NCBI RefSeq assembly: GCF_005405905.1
Contig: NZ_BJHU01000030.1
Span: 1-64,000 of the forward strand
DNA: 64,000 bases
Origin: Acidovorax sp. NB1
GTDB lineage: Bacteria > Pseudomonadota > Gammaproteobacteria > Burkholderiales > Burkholderiaceae_C
Reading direction: 5' to 3'
Numbering within the stretch: the first letter of the stretch is position 1; each line of letters opens with the position of its first letter. A program made the position numbers and the translations under genes. The notes beneath the pieces are model-generated. The model did not search any database and was not told the origin of the DNA. It worked only from the letters and a program-made list of their open reading frames with translations. Below, piece after piece: positions 1 to 8,507 of the stretch.

Positions 1-88
1 AGCTCTGCGCCAGAGCCTGGGCGAGGGTGGTCTTTCCTGAGCCCGGCAGACCCGTGAGCCACCAGGTGGTGGCCTTTTTTGATTTCAT
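1..88 (-). CDS. cysC: Adenylyl-sulfate kinase (APS kinase), N-terminal fragment
   Basis: Only the first 29 codons are present; the gene runs off the left edge of the window. The visible peptide has the hydrophobic beta strand TTWWLTGLPGSGKTTLAQAL, in which GLPGSGKTT is a Walker A loop placed about 12 residues from the start. That arrangement (Trp-Leu-Thr-Gly before the P-loop) is typical of APS kinases, which phosphorylate adenylyl sulfate to PAPS in sulfate assimilation. Because only the P-loop is seen, another small-molecule kinase of the same fold is possible. Confidence 0.65.
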   Translation of the reverse strand, partial: MKSKKATTWWLTGLPGSGKTTLAQALAQS

Positions 89-350
89 GGAGATGTGCCG
101 CCTTTTGCGCCCCGCCGCCTACACATGGAGCAGATAGCGCTTGGGGGCCGTAAAGAGTGCGCCGTTTGGAATTAACAATTTGGAGACTATGGTTTTTAAC
201 CAATGTATTCCACCTTGTCGCTCTTTGTTTTTCATCACGCGCGGCATCCGGATCGAAAGCTTGCCTGACGGCTGCAGTGCTCCACTGCCCCCTTGCGCCG
301 CCAGGCGCCCTCCCCCCCCCGATACGACCCCAGGATCACCTGGATCAACG

Positions 351-803
351 CTACTGATACTCAGGCCCAAAAGCCACAAACTCCCCCTCCAGTTGCCCCG
401 CAGGCTGGCCCTGGTAGTGCAGCACTGAGGCCTGCACGATGCGCCCGATGCCCTTGCGCTGCAGCATGCGCGCAAAGGGCCGCCACACCTGTGCAGACGG
501 CGCCTGCGCCACGGCCGTGAAGGTGCCCGCCATCGGCGCCAGGTAGTCCATGGTGTTGCGCTGGATCACCAGCCGGCTGCCCAGCCCCTCGGCCGACAGC
601 CGCAGGTGCAACATGGACCACGCCGCCAGAATGGCCACGGCCGAGGCACTGCCGCCAAACACCGTGTCGCGGTGGTTGATGTTAGGTGCCAGGGGCGCGC
701 TCAGCACCACATGGTGGGGCGATGCCTCGACCACACTCACATCCATCGCATGAGACAGGGGAATGTGCTGGTGCAGATAGGCCTGGAGTTCAGAAGCATT
801 CAC
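351..803 (-). CDS. YiiD C-terminal-type thioesterase-like protein
   Basis: The 150-residue product matches the hotdog-fold YiiD_C type: it has the family-like stretch LAPNINHRDTVFGGSASAVA followed by a hydrophobic helix and a central LAPMAGTFTAVA strand. Such proteins are putative acyl-CoA thioesterases; the substrate is unknown. I chose the GTG at 803 because the alignable part begins right after it; the frame is open further upstream, where it would run into the patatin gene. It lies 82 bp downstream of the patatin-like lipase on the same strand, so the two may be co-transcribed and both act on acyl groups. No strong ribosome binding site is seen before the GTG, so the start is uncertain. 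Confidence 0.6.
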   Translation of the reverse strand: MNASELQAYLHQHIPLSHAMDVSVVEASPHHVVLSAPLAPNINHRDTVFGGSASAVAILAAWSMLHLRLSAEGLGSRLVIQRNTMDYLAPMAGTFTAVAQAPSAQVWRPFARMLQRKGIGRIVQASVLHYQGQPAGQLEGEFVAFGPEYQ

Positions 804-885
804 GGTGCGCGCCGGGGGAGCCGGTGAGTTGTGGTGGCGCGATTTTGATACAGACACACCGAACCCCTCACCGCCTCCCCCAGGC

Positions 886-1818
886 TCAGAGCCATACGTC
901 CCGCAGCCAATCCACCGTGCCCTGCAGCGGGTGCCCCATGGCAATTTCGTCCATGCGGTCCAGCTTGTCCACGGCGTCCAGCGCAATGGTTTCGTTGGGC
1001 TGGAAGACGATCTGCAGGCGGTGATAGCGATCGTCCAGCAGCTGCCGGGCCTGGTAGTCCGAGATGCCCGCTACGCCGTCCATCAGCACATTGATGAGCG
1101 GCTGCGCCCATTGCGCATAGCCCCAGTCCAGCGTCTGGCCCTTGATGTAGGTGAGGCTCACGCCCGTGCCCAGCGACAGCATCACCACCTCGTCCAGCGC
1201 AGCGCGTTCGGCGGGCTGGTTGCGGCGCGAAATCGCCTGGGCCAGTGCGACGATGCTGGGGTTGTTGGCATACACGCCGCCGTCGATGTAGCCGTCGGCC
1301 GAGGGGAAGTAGGTGGGCGCCGAGCTGGTGTACTGGGCGATGTGGGCCACCAGTTGCTCGCCGTCCGAGTCCGTGCCCTTGAAGTTGTGAAAAATCTTGG
1401 GCTTCCAGGTGCGTTTGGCGGGCACTTCCTCGTTGTCGAGGTCAAAGGTGGGGATGGCCACCTTGCGGGCCAGGTCGCGCAGCTTCAAATCACCAAACAC
1501 GGTTTTCAGCTCTGCCTTGAGTCCCTTGCTGGAGTAGTCGGCCCCCACCGTCTTGCCCAGGTCACGCACGTTGTCCCAGAAGCTGTCGTCAAAGATGACG
1601 CCGCCGCGCTCCTTGTAGACGGTGCAGATTTCCTCGGGCGTCTTGCCAGAAGCCAACCCTAGCGCCAGGATGCCGCCGGTAGAGGTGCCTGCAAACAGGT
1701 CCACGGTGTCGAGCCACCCCGCCACCTGCGGATCGGCATTGAGCCGGGCCAGCAGCCGCGCCGTGATCAGGCCGCGCAGGCCGCCGCCGTCCAGGCTGAG
1801 GATTCGGTACTTGGCCAT
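886..1818 (-). CDS. Patatin-like phospholipase
   Basis: A 310-residue patatin-family acyl hydrolase. The three family blocks are all present: the glycine-rich oxyanion loop DGGGLRG at residues 10-16, the nucleophile elbow GTSTGG with Ser46, and the catalytic DGG with Asp179. Together they form the Ser-Asp dyad of patatin lipases, which cleave acyl groups from phospholipids or related lipids. There is no signal peptide or membrane segment, so it is cytosolic. The start is supported by a strong AGGAGG site a few bases upstream. Bacterial patatins of this size include CBASS effectors, but no nucleotide cyclase gene is adjacent, so a housekeeping or lipid-remodelling role is more likely. Confidence 0.85.
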   Translation of the reverse strand: MAKYRILSLDGGGLRGLITARLLARLNADPQVAGWLDTVDLFAGTSTGGILALGLASGKTPEEICTVYKERGGVIFDDSFWDNVRDLGKTVGADYSSKGLKAELKTVFGDLKLRDLARKVAIPTFDLDNEEVPAKRTWKPKIFHNFKGTDSDGEQLVAHIAQYTSSAPTYFPSADGYIDGGVYANNPSIVALAQAISRRNQPAERAALDEVVMLSLGTGVSLTYIKGQTLDWGYAQWAQPLINVLMDGVAGISDYQARQLLDDRYHRLQIVFQPNETIALDAVDKLDRMDEIAMGHPLQGTVDWLRDVWL

Positions 1819-1914
1819 GGGCGCCTCCTGGTGTGCAAATAGGTGGCTCGGATGCTAGGCGGCGCCTCGGCGGATGCCAAGAAGAATCGTGCAGGCGATG
1901 GGCCCGCCACGGCT

Positions 1915-2814
1915 CTACCGCCGGTCCGGCCGCAGCCGCCCGCTCTCCCCCTGCCCCACTTCCTTCAAGAAACTCCACACCGCCTGCATGCGCGCCAGGT
2001 GCTTGGCCTCGGCGGGCATGCTCATCCAGAAGGTGCGGGTAAAGCGCGCCTCCTGCGGCAGCACGCGGGCCAGCACCGGATCGGTGTCGGCCAGAAAGGC
2101 GGGCAGCACGGCCAGCCCGGCCCCGGCGCGCACGGCCTCGTACTGGGCCGTGACGCTGGTGCTGCGCATGGCAAAACGCTCGGGCGGGTAGAGCTGGTCG
2201 AGAAACTGCAGCTCCTTGGTGAACAGCAGGTCGTCCACGTAGCTCACAAACGCGTGGTGGCGCAGGTCCTCGCGCGTGGCGACCAGGGGGCGGCGGGCCA
2301 GGTATTCGCGCTGGCCGTACAGGTGCAGCGTGTAGTCCGCCAGCTTGGTGACGATGACCGAGCCGCGCGTGGGCCGCTCCAGCGAGATGACGATGTCCGC
2401 CTCGCGCCGTGACAGGTGCAGCATGCGTGGCAGCGCCAGCAGGTCGATGGACAGATGCGGGTGCTTTTGCGTGAGCCGCGCCAGGTGCGCCGCCAGGATC
2501 AGCGTGCCAAACCCCTCGGTCGCCCCCACGCGCACCAGGCCCGAGGGCCCTGCCCCCGCCTGCGCCGGGGCTGCACGCTCCACACCCAACACGGCGGTTT
2601 CCATGGCCTCCACGGCGGGCAGCAGCTGGCGCCCGGCCTCGGTCAGCCGGTGGCCGCCTGCCTCGCGCGCAAACAGGGCGGCGCCCATCTGCTTTTCCAG
2701 CGCCTGGATGCGGCGGGCCACGGTGGTGTGCTCCACCCCCGCGCGGCGGGCGGCGGCGGCCAGGGTGCCAGAGCGGGCCAGCTCCAGGAAGTAACGCAGG
2801 TTGTCCCAGTCCAT
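1915..2814 (-). CDS. LysR-family transcriptional regulator
   Basis: A 299-residue LysR-type regulator. The N-terminal winged helix-turn-helix (residues 4-63) has the typical LAAAARRAGVEHTTVARRIQ core, and the rest forms a periplasmic-binding-protein-like effector domain. The gene is divergent from mmsA with about 200 bp between the starts, the classical arrangement for a LysR regulator controlling its neighbour, so control of the valine/methylmalonate-semialdehyde genes is inferred. The C-terminal end is rich in Arg and Gly, with no known meaning. Confidence 0.85.
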   Translation of the reverse strand: MDWDNLRYFLELARSGTLAAAARRAGVEHTTVARRIQALEKQMGAALFAREAGGHRLTEAGRQLLPAVEAMETAVLGVERAAPAQAGAGPSGLVRVGATEGFGTLILAAHLARLTQKHPHLSIDLLALPRMLHLSRREADIVISLERPTRGSVIVTKLADYTLHLYGQREYLARRPLVATREDLRHHAFVSYVDDLLFTKELQFLDQLYPPERFAMRSTSVTAQYEAVRAGAGLAVLPAFLADTDPVLARVLPQEARFTRTFWMSMPAEAKHLARMQAVWSFLKEVGQGESGRLRPDRR

Positions 2815-2894
2815 GATCCTAGAAACGGTAGTTGAACGCGCTCGCCAGTGCCCGGTGCCGTGATCGGCGTGCCAGACAAGGCGTGGCGATCAGT

Positions 2895-2956
2895 GCTGTG
2901 CAAATTTGCAAAACCAAAGTGCAGCATTGTCTATTGCTTCAGCAATTTTGCACAGC
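2895..2956. promoter_or_regulatory. Inverted repeat in the LysR/mmsA divergent promoter region
   Basis: The arms GCTGTGCAAATT (2895-2906) and AATTTTGCACAGC (2944-2956) are inverted with respect to each other apart from one extra T. The region between them is AT-rich (GCAAAACC...TTGCTTCAGC) and stands out from the GC-rich surroundings. It lies about 55 bp before the mmsA start, between divergent genes, and is a plausible binding site for the LysR regulator. The sequence alone does not show which protein binds. Confidence 0.4.
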
Positions 2957-3010
2957 TACGATGCGCCATTCGTCGGCAAACCGCCGCGTGCCAACCCAGG
3001 AGACAAATCC

Positions 3011-4534
3011 ATGAATGCACCGACTTCTTCGGCCGTGCTGGCCCCTACCGTCAAACTGCTGATCGGCGGCAAGTTCGTCGAGTCCAAGACCACGCAGTGG
3101 CGCGACGTGGTGAATCCCGCCACGCAAGAAGTGCTGGCCCGCGTGCCCTTTGCCACCCCTGAAGAAATCGACGCCGCCGTGGCTTCGGCCCAAGAGGCTT
3201 TCAAGACCTGGAAGAAGACCGCCATCGGCGCGCGCGCCCGCATCTTCCTGAAGTACCAGCAGCTCATCCGCGAAAACATGGCCGAGCTGGCCGCCATCCT
3301 GACGGCCGAGCAGGGCAAGACCCTGCCCGACGCCGAAGGTGACGTGTTCCGTGGCCTGGAAGTGGTCGAACACGCCGCCAGCATCGGCAACCTGCAGCTG
3401 GGCGAGCTGGCCAACAACGTGGCCGGTGGTGTGGACACCTACACGCTGATGCAGCCCCTGGGCGTGTGCGCAGGCATCACCCCCTTCAACTTCCCGGCCA
3501 TGATCCCGCTGTGGATGTTCCCCATGGCCATTGCCACGGGCAACACCTTCGTGCTCAAGCCGTCTGAGCAAGACCCCATGGTGACCATGCGCCTGGTCGA
3601 GCTGGCACTCGAAGCCGGCATCCCCCCCGGCGTGCTGAACGTGATCCACGGTGGCGAAGCCGCTGTGAACGCCATCTGCGACCACAAGGACATCAAGGCG
3701 ATCAGCTTTGTGGGCTCCACCAAGGTGGGCACGCATGTCTACAACCGCGCCAGCCTCAACGGCAAGCGCGTGCAATGCATGATGGGCGCCAAGAACCACG
3801 CCATCGTGATGCCCGACGCGAACAAGGAACAAACCCTGAACGCCCTGGCTGGTGCCGCCTTTGGTGCCGCAGGCCAGCGCTGCATGGCGCTGTCGGTGGT
3901 GGTGCTGGTGGGCGAAGCGCAAAAGTGGGTCCCCGAGCTGGTCGCCAAGGCCAAGACCCTGAAGGTGAGCGCCGGTGTCGAAAAGGGCACGGACGTGGGC
4001 CCCGTGGTGTCTTGCGCCGCCAAGGACCGCGTGCAAAGCCTGATCGAGCGCGGCATTGCCGACGGCGCCACGCTGGAGCTGGACGGCCGCAACCCGGAGG
4101 TGGCTGGCTACGAAAAGGGCAACTTCGTGGGCCCCACGGTGTTCAGCGGCGTCAAGCCCGGCATGAGCATCTACGACCAGGAAATCTTTGGCCCCGTGCT
4201 GTGCCTGTCGGCCGCGGCAGACATTGACGAAGCCATCGAGTTCATCAACAGCAACCCCAACGGCAACGGCACCGCCATCTTCACCCAGTCGGGTGCGGCC
4301 GCGCGCAAGTTCCAGGAAGAGATCGACGTGGGCCAGGTCGGCATCAACGTGCCAATCCCTGTGCCAGTGCCGCTGTTCTCGTTCTCGGGCTCGCGCGCTT
4401 CCAAGCTGGGCGACCTGGGCCCCTACGGCAAGCAGGTCGTGTTGTTCTACACGCAGACCAAGACCGTGACGGCGCGCTGGTTTGATGACAGCACCATCTC
4501 GCATGGTGTCAATACCACGATTAGCTTGAAGTAA
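3011..4534 (+). CDS. mmsA: CoA-acylating methylmalonate-semialdehyde dehydrogenase
   Basis: A 507-residue aldehyde dehydrogenase of the MmsA class, which converts methylmalonate semialdehyde and malonate semialdehyde to propionyl-CoA or acetyl-CoA with NAD in valine catabolism. Visible signatures are the cofactor-binding [20 protein letters not shown] block, FVGSTKVG, and the catalytic Cys291 in [10 protein letters not shown], a context typical of CoA-acylating MMSDH rather than ordinary aldehyde dehydrogenases. The ATG at 3011 was chosen because an AGGAG site lies just before it; the frame is open further upstream. The acyl-CoA dehydrogenase and mmsB downstream complete a partial valine pathway. 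A divergent LysR regulator precedes it. Confidence 0.93.
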   Translation: MNAPTSSAVLAPTVKLLIGGKFVESKTTQWRDVVNPATQEVLARVPFATPEEIDAAVASAQEAFKTWKKTAIGARARIFLKYQQLIRENMAELAAILTAEQGKTLPDAEGDVFRGLEVVEHAASIGNLQLGELANNVAGGVDTYTLMQPLGVCAGITPFNFPAMIPLWMFPMAIATGNTFVLKPSEQDPMVTMRLVELALEAGIPPGVLNVIHGGEAAVNAICDHKDIKAISFVGSTKVGTHVYNRASLNGKRVQCMMGAKNHAIVMPDANKEQTLNALAGAAFGAAGQRCMALSVVVLVGEAQKWVPELVAKAKTLKVSAGVEKGTDVGPVVSCAAKDRVQSLIERGIADGATLELDGRNPEVAGYEKGNFVGPTVFSGVKPGMSIYDQEIFGPVLCLSAAADIDEAIEFINSNPNGNGTAIFTQSGAAARKFQEEIDVGQVGINVPIPVPVPLFSFSGSRASKLGDLGPYGKQVVLFYTQTKTVTARWFDDSTISHGVNTTISLK

Positions 4535-4686
4535 CCCCCTGAGCGGCTGCGCCGCTTCCCCCTTTCTCTGCATCGCTGCGCGATGCGGAAGGGGGACGCC
4601 ACCCGTGCCTGAATCGCTGGATGGCGGCTCTTGCACGGTGGCACTGGCCTGGGCCGCGCCGGTTTCAACGACTGCGCGCGGTGGTA
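4535..4686. repeat. Dispersed ~130-150 bp GC-rich repeat, copy 1
   Basis: This intergenic block begins CCCCCTGAGCGGCTGCGCC and contains CTTCCCCCT, a GGGGGACGCC segment, a GGCACTGG segment and a CGCCGGTTTC end. The same blocks occur in the same order at 14215-14345. Both copies sit directly after a stop codon and end just before the next start. The internal CCCCCT/AGGGGG arms can pair, so the element may act as a terminator, but there is no T tract. Confidence 0.65.
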
Positions 4687-4696
4687 AAAGCGGGGC

Positions 4697-5113
4697 ATGC
4701 AAACTTTTCAGACAACGATGCGGGGATGGGCCATGGTCTTCGGTGCTGCGTGCGTGATGCTGGTGGGTGCAGATGCCCACGCGCAGGCGGGTGCCGCCTG
4801 CAAACCCGGCGGCACCGTGGAAGAAACCAATGCCTGCGCCGTGCAAGCCTTCCAGGCGGCAGATACCGAAATCGCCGTCCTTTACGGCGACGTGATGCGC
4901 GCCCTGTCGGCCCACGAGCGGCCCCAGCTGCGGCAGGAGCACACCACCTGGCAGCGCGAGCGCACCACACGCTGCAAACAGGCGCAGCGCAGCAACGAGT
5001 CGCAGCCCCAGTGGCCGCGCCTGTACCACGAGTGCCTCACGGCCGAGACCCAGGCGCGCCGCAAGGGCCTGATGCGCTGGCTGACGCTGGACCACCCGTC
5101 CGCCAAGCCCTGA
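4697..5113 (+). CDS. LprI-like (DUF1311) secreted protein
   Basis: A 138-residue protein with a Sec-type signal peptide (hydrophobic core AMVFGAACVMLVGADAHAQA, cleavage expected after AHA). The mature part has the spacing of Cys residues and the charged helical pattern of the DUF1311/LprI family: TNACAVQAFQAADTEIAVLY, then a helix ending in WQRERTTRC and a C-terminal YHECLTAETQARR. In mycobacteria LprI inhibits lysozyme; for proteobacterial members the role is not established. It sits inside the valine gene cluster but need not belong to it. Confidence 0.65.
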   Translation: MQTFQTTMRGWAMVFGAACVMLVGADAHAQAGAACKPGGTVEETNACAVQAFQAADTEIAVLYGDVMRALSAHERPQLRQEHTTWQRERTTRCKQAQRSNESQPQWPRLYHECLTAETQARRKGLMRWLTLDHPSAKP

Positions 5114-5155
5114 GCAAGGCCACCAGAACAACAAAAAGCCAAGAGACAGAACACC

Positions 5156-6322
5156 ATGGACTTTGAACTCACCGAAGAGCAGCGCGCCTTTGCCCAGACC
5201 GCACGCGACTTTGCCCAGGCAGAGCTGGCACCCCACGCCGCGCACTGGGACGAAGAAGGCATCTTCCCCAAAGAAGCGATCGCCAAGGCCGGCGAGCTGG
5301 GCTTTTGTGGCCTGTACGCGCCCGAAGCCGCCGGTGGCCTCGCCCTGCCCCGGCTGGATGCCACGCTGGTCTTTGAAGAAATGGCGGCCGTGGACCCCAG
5401 CACCACCGCCTTCATCACCATCCACAACATGGCCACCTGGATGCTGGGCACCTGGGCCACGCCCGCCGTGCGCGACCATTGGGGCCCCCTGCTCACCACG
5501 GGCGAAAAGCTCGCCAGCTACTGCCTCACCGAACCCGGCGCAGGCTCCGACGCCGCCTCGCTCAAGACCCGCGCCGAGCTGGTGGGCCACGAATACGTCA
5601 TCAACGGCGCCAAGGCCTTCATCAGCGGCGCGGGCAGCACCGACGTGCTGGTGCTCATGGCCCGCACGGGCGATGCGCAATCAGGCGCGGGCGGCATCAG
5701 CGCCTTTGCCGTGCCCGCCGATACGCCCGGCATCAGCTACGGCAAAAAGGAACAGAAGATGGGCTGGAACAGCCAGCCCACGCGCACCATCAGCTTTGAC
5801 AACGTGCGCATCCCTGCCGACCACCTGCTAGGCCGCGAGGGCGAAGGCTTCAAGATCGCGATGAAAGGCCTGGACGGCGGCCGCATCAACATCGCCACCT
5901 GCTCCGTGGGCGCGGCGCAAGGTGCGCTCAACGCTGCCCAGCAGTACATGCAAGACCGCAAGCAGTTCGGCAAACCCATCGCCAGCTTCCAGGCCCTGCA
6001 GTTCAAGCTGGCCGACATGGCGACAGAACTGGTCGCCGCCCGCCAGATGGTGCGCCTGGCCGCCAGCAAGCTGGACGCTGGTGCACGCGACGCATCCACC
6101 TACTGCGCCATGGCCAAGCGTTTTGCCACCGACGCAGGCTTTGCCGTGGTCAACGAGGCCCTGCAACTGCACGGCGGCTACGGCTACATCCGCGAATACC
6201 CGCTGGAGCGCCTGCTGCGCGACGCACGTGTGCACCAGATCCTGGAAGGCACCAACGAAATCATGCGGGTCATCATTGCGCGGCGCATGCTGGATGGGGA
6301 TGCGACGGAGGCGATTCGCTGA
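5156..6322 (+). CDS. Acyl-CoA dehydrogenase, probable isobutyryl-CoA dehydrogenase
   Basis: A 388-residue FAD-dependent acyl-CoA dehydrogenase. Seen are the FAD/substrate signature CLTEPGAGSDAASLKT, the second signature QLHGGYGYIREYPLERLLRD, and the catalytic base Glu364 in ILEGTNEI. It oxidises an acyl-CoA to the 2-enoyl-CoA and passes electrons to ETF. Its place between mmsA and mmsB and its overall resemblance to ACAD8-type enzymes make isobutyryl-CoA in valine breakdown the most likely substrate; 2-methylbutyryl-CoA is an alternative. The intervening enoyl-CoA hydratase and 3-hydroxyisobutyryl-CoA hydrolase are not in the window. Confidence 0.85.
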   Translation: MDFELTEEQRAFAQTARDFAQAELAPHAAHWDEEGIFPKEAIAKAGELGFCGLYAPEAAGGLALPRLDATLVFEEMAAVDPSTTAFITIHNMATWMLGTWATPAVRDHWGPLLTTGEKLASYCLTEPGAGSDAASLKTRAELVGHEYVINGAKAFISGAGSTDVLVLMARTGDAQSGAGGISAFAVPADTPGISYGKKEQKMGWNSQPTRTISFDNVRIPADHLLGREGEGFKIAMKGLDGGRINIATCSVGAAQGALNAAQQYMQDRKQFGKPIASFQALQFKLADMATELVAARQMVRLAASKLDAGARDASTYCAMAKRFATDAGFAVVNEALQLHGGYGYIREYPLERLLRDARVHQILEGTNEIMRVIIARRMLDGDATEAIR

Positions 6323-6326
6323 GCGC

Positions 6327-6385
6327 TTACTCCTGTTTTCATAGCTGCCAGCGCTTACCCAACGGGCGGTAGCAGCCCATTTGAA
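6327..6385. repeat. Short dispersed palindromic repeat, copy 1
   Basis: The intergenic segment contains CCTGTTTTCATAGCTGCCAGCG followed by GCTTACCC and GGTAGCAGCC. It shares the CTCCTGTTTT-ATAGC core with the copy inside the asparaginase gene and belongs to the degenerate GCTATCAAAT family seen at several other places in the window. Confidence 0.5.
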
Positions 6386-6394
6386 TCAGAAACC

Positions 6395-6850
6395 ATGCCC
6401 GCCCGCCCCCTCTCCGACGAAACCCTGCACCTGATCGACGCCATCCGCACGGCGCTCGCGCACCGCAGCGACGTGGAAGAGCGGCCGCTGTTCGGTACCT
6501 ATGCCTTCTTTGTGGACGGCAAGATGTGCATCGCCGTCAAGGGCGAGGACCTGCTGGTGCGCCTGCCGCCCGACCGCCACGGCGCATTGCAGGAGATGCA
6601 GAACACCCGCGAACTCTCGCCCGGCGGCGGCATGCAGGGCTACTTCTGGGTGGAGCCCAACGGCTACGCCACCCGCGCGCAATGGAACTACTGGCTGGAA
6701 GAAGCCCTGGCCTACAACCCGCTGGCCAAGGCATCGCCACGCAAGAAGACCGGCTCCCCAGCGGCGGGCAAAAAAGCGCCATCCGCCGCCCGCAAGACGC
6801 CGAAAAAAACCGCTGCCAAGAAGCACAGCATCTTCGAAGCCGACGACTGA
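6395..6850 (+). CDS. TfoX/Sxy N-terminal domain protein with basic C-terminal tail
   Basis: A 151-residue protein. Residues 1 to about 105 form a TfoX-N-type domain (VEERPLFGTYAFFVDGKMCI, then the GYFWVEPNGYA block), related to the N-terminal half of the competence regulator Sxy/TfoX. The C-terminal domain of Sxy is missing and replaced by a Lys/Ala/Pro-rich tail (KKTGSPAAGKKAPSAARKTP) like histone H1 tails, which suggests nucleic-acid contact. Its function is unknown. It lies between the acyl-CoA dehydrogenase and a DUF488 gene on the same strand. Confidence 0.75.
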   Translation: MPARPLSDETLHLIDAIRTALAHRSDVEERPLFGTYAFFVDGKMCIAVKGEDLLVRLPPDRHGALQEMQNTRELSPGGGMQGYFWVEPNGYATRAQWNYWLEEALAYNPLAKASPRKKTGSPAAGKKAPSAARKTPKKTAAKKHSIFEADD

Positions 6851-6883
6851 GCCGCCTTACCAACCACGACCCGGAGCCCCACC

Positions 6884-7288
6884 ATGCCCCTACGCATCGT
6901 CCGCCTTGGCACCCCGCGCGCCGCCGGGGAAGGCACCCGCATCGGCACCGTGCGCCGCCCACCGCGCGGCGTGCCCAAGGCAGAGTTTGCGAGCCGCGAC
7001 TACTACGACGTGTGGTACCCCCTGCTCTCGCCCACGCCCGAGCTGATGGCCCAGGGCCAGCAGGCGCAGCAACCCGGCAAGGAAGGCGACAAGGCATGGG
7101 AGGCTTTCGTCAAACAGTTCCGCAAGGAACTGGCCCTGCCCGAAGCCAGCCGCACGCTGGACCTGCTAGCCGCGCTGTCGCACCACAGCGCGATGTCGCT
7201 GGGCTGCTACTGCGAGGACGAAGCCCGCTGCCACCGCTCGGTGCTGCGCGTCGAGCTGGCCAGCCGTGGGGCCGACATCAGCACCTAG
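6884..7288 (+). CDS. DUF488 family protein
   Basis: A 134-residue DUF488 protein similar to E. coli YeaO. It carries the conserved N-terminal block (RIGTVRRPPRGVPKAEFASR) and the C-terminal Cys/His signature LGCYCEDEARCHRSVL, which resembles a metal-binding or redox motif. The biochemical role of the family is unknown. It is 33 bp downstream of the TfoX-N gene and may be co-transcribed with it. Confidence 0.8.
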   Translation: MPLRIVRLGTPRAAGEGTRIGTVRRPPRGVPKAEFASRDYYDVWYPLLSPTPELMAQGQQAQQPGKEGDKAWEAFVKQFRKELALPEASRTLDLLAALSHHSAMSLGCYCEDEARCHRSVLRVELASRGADIST

Positions 7289-7298
7289 ATTTCAAGCT

Positions 7299-7360
7299 TT
7301 TTAGGCCATTACCGCGCAATGGATATGCCTTTCTAGCTATCAAATTCATACTAGACCCGT
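7299..7360. repeat. Short dispersed palindromic repeat, copy 2
   Basis: The segment contains GCTTTTTAGGCCATTACCGCG followed by TTTCTAGCTATCAAATTCAT. The arrangement (TTTTTAGGCC, a GCGC region, then GCTATCAAAT) is the same as in the reversed copy at 31260-31327. It is intergenic between the DUF488 gene and mmsB. Confidence 0.65.
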
Positions 7361-7406
7361 CCCCATTCCCTTTCACCATCACAACGACATCCAGGAGCAA
7401 CACAGC

Positions 7407-8294
7407 ATGAAAATCGCATTCATCGGCCTCGGCAACATGGGCGGCCCCATGGCACACAACCTGCACAAGGCAGGCCACGAAGTGCGCGCGTTCGACCTCT
7501 CCCAACCCGCCCGCGACAAGCTGGCGACTGACGGCGTGCCCATCGCCACCGACGCCAAGGTGGCAGCCGCAGACGCCGAAGTCGTCATCAGCATGCTGCC
7601 CGCCAGCCAGCATGTGGAAGGCCTGTTCCTCGGCGCGGGCGAGCTGCTGGCCCAGCTGCCTGCGGGCACGCTGATCATCGACTGTTCCACCATCGCAGCC
7701 GCCACTTCCCGCAAGGTGGCCGAGGCCGCCAAGGCCAAGGGCGTGGCCTTTATCGACGCCCCCGTGTCGGGCGGCACCGGCGGCGCCATTGCAGGCACCC
7801 TCACCTTCATGGTGGGCGGCGACGCAGCCGACCTGGAACGCGCCCGCCCCGTGCTCGAAAAAATGGGTGCCAACATCTTCCACGCAGGCAGCGTGGGCGC
7901 AGGCCAGACGGCCAAGATCTGCAACAACATGCTGCTGGGCATCCTGATGGCGGGCACCAGCGAAGCCATTGCCCTGGGCGTAGCCAACGGCCTGGACCCG
8001 AAGGTGCTGAGCGAAATCATGCGCCGCAGCTCGGGCGGCAACTGGGCGCTGGAGAAGTACAACCCCTTCCCCGGCGTGATGGAAACCGCGCCCGCCAGCA
8101 AGGGCTACGCGGGTGGTTTTGGCACGGACCTGATGCTCAAGGACTTGGGGCTGGCGCAGGAGAACGCGATGGCGGTGAAGGCTGCCACGCCGCTGGGAGG
8201 CATGGCGCGCAATTTGTACGCGGCGCACAGCTTGGCGGGGCATGGGGGGCTGGATTTTTCCAGCGTGATCAAGATGGTGCAGAAAAAGGCTTGA
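7407..8294 (+). CDS. mmsB: 3-hydroxyisobutyrate dehydrogenase
   Basis: A 295-residue beta-hydroxyacid dehydrogenase, the usual length for MmsB. It has the NAD-binding motif GLGNMG (residues 7-12), the substrate-binding signature DAPVSGGTGGA, and the catalytic Lys170 in GQTAKICNNM. It oxidises 3-hydroxyisobutyrate to methylmalonate semialdehyde, the substrate of mmsA upstream. A CCAGGAGCAAC ribosome binding site precedes the ATG. A strong terminator follows the stop, so this is the end of the transcription unit. Confidence 0.93.
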   Translation: MKIAFIGLGNMGGPMAHNLHKAGHEVRAFDLSQPARDKLATDGVPIATDAKVAAADAEVVISMLPASQHVEGLFLGAGELLAQLPAGTLIIDCSTIAAATSRKVAEAAKAKGVAFIDAPVSGGTGGAIAGTLTFMVGGDAADLERARPVLEKMGANIFHAGSVGAGQTAKICNNMLLGILMAGTSEAIALGVANGLDPKVLSEIMRRSSGGNWALEKYNPFPGVMETAPASKGYAGGFGTDLMLKDLGLAQENAMAVKAATPLGGMARNLYAAHSLAGHGGLDFSSVIKMVQKKA

Positions 8295-8330
8295 TGGAGC
8301 TTTGCGGGGCTGCGGCCCTTTGCGGATGAG

Positions 8331-8371
8331 AATGGGCGCTGTAGCATGTAGTTACAGCGCCCATTGTTTTT
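8331..8371 (+). terminator. Rho-independent terminator after mmsB
   Basis: A perfect 13-bp stem AATGGGCGCTGTA / TACAGCGCCCATT with a 9-base loop is followed by GTTTTTTC. It lies 37 bp after the mmsB stop and separates the catabolic genes from the AT-rich cassette block. Confidence 0.85.
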
Positions 8372-8449
8372 TCATCCGGAAGTTTTTAGGTTTGACTAAA
8401 CAGGGGGTTGGATGAGCTGCTCTGGAGAAAACAATGTAAGACTTTTTAT

Positions 8450-8494
8450 ATGACCCACTACCGCGTTTATGGCGTCATCCATTTCTAGTTAGGC
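8450..8494 (+). other. Possible cassette junction (attI-like or degenerate attC) at the start of the array
   Basis: A perfect integron core GTTAGGC (consensus GTTRRRY) lies at 8488-8494, 14 bp before the first cassette start codon. Just upstream, ATGACCC (8450-8456) pairs with GGCGTCAT (8471-8478) leaving one extrahelical base, which is the attC type of fold. A left RYYYAAC core is not evident, so this may be an attI remnant, a secondary insertion site or a decayed attC. Confidence 0.4.
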
Positions 8495-8507
8495 CTTGGA
8501 ACAACGT

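Noticed and set aside
886-1818. Patatin protein as a CBASS effector (CapV-like)
   Set aside because: The patatin motifs fit, but there is no nucleotidyltransferase, ubiquitin-like or HORMA gene beside it; neighbours are a thioesterase and a LysR regulator.
2939-5680. Very long open frame on the minus strand opposite mmsA and the acyl-CoA dehydrogenase gene
   Set aside because: It is antisense to well-recognised genes and its composition (His/Gly/Ala-rich, no motifs) is that of a GC-rich shadow frame.
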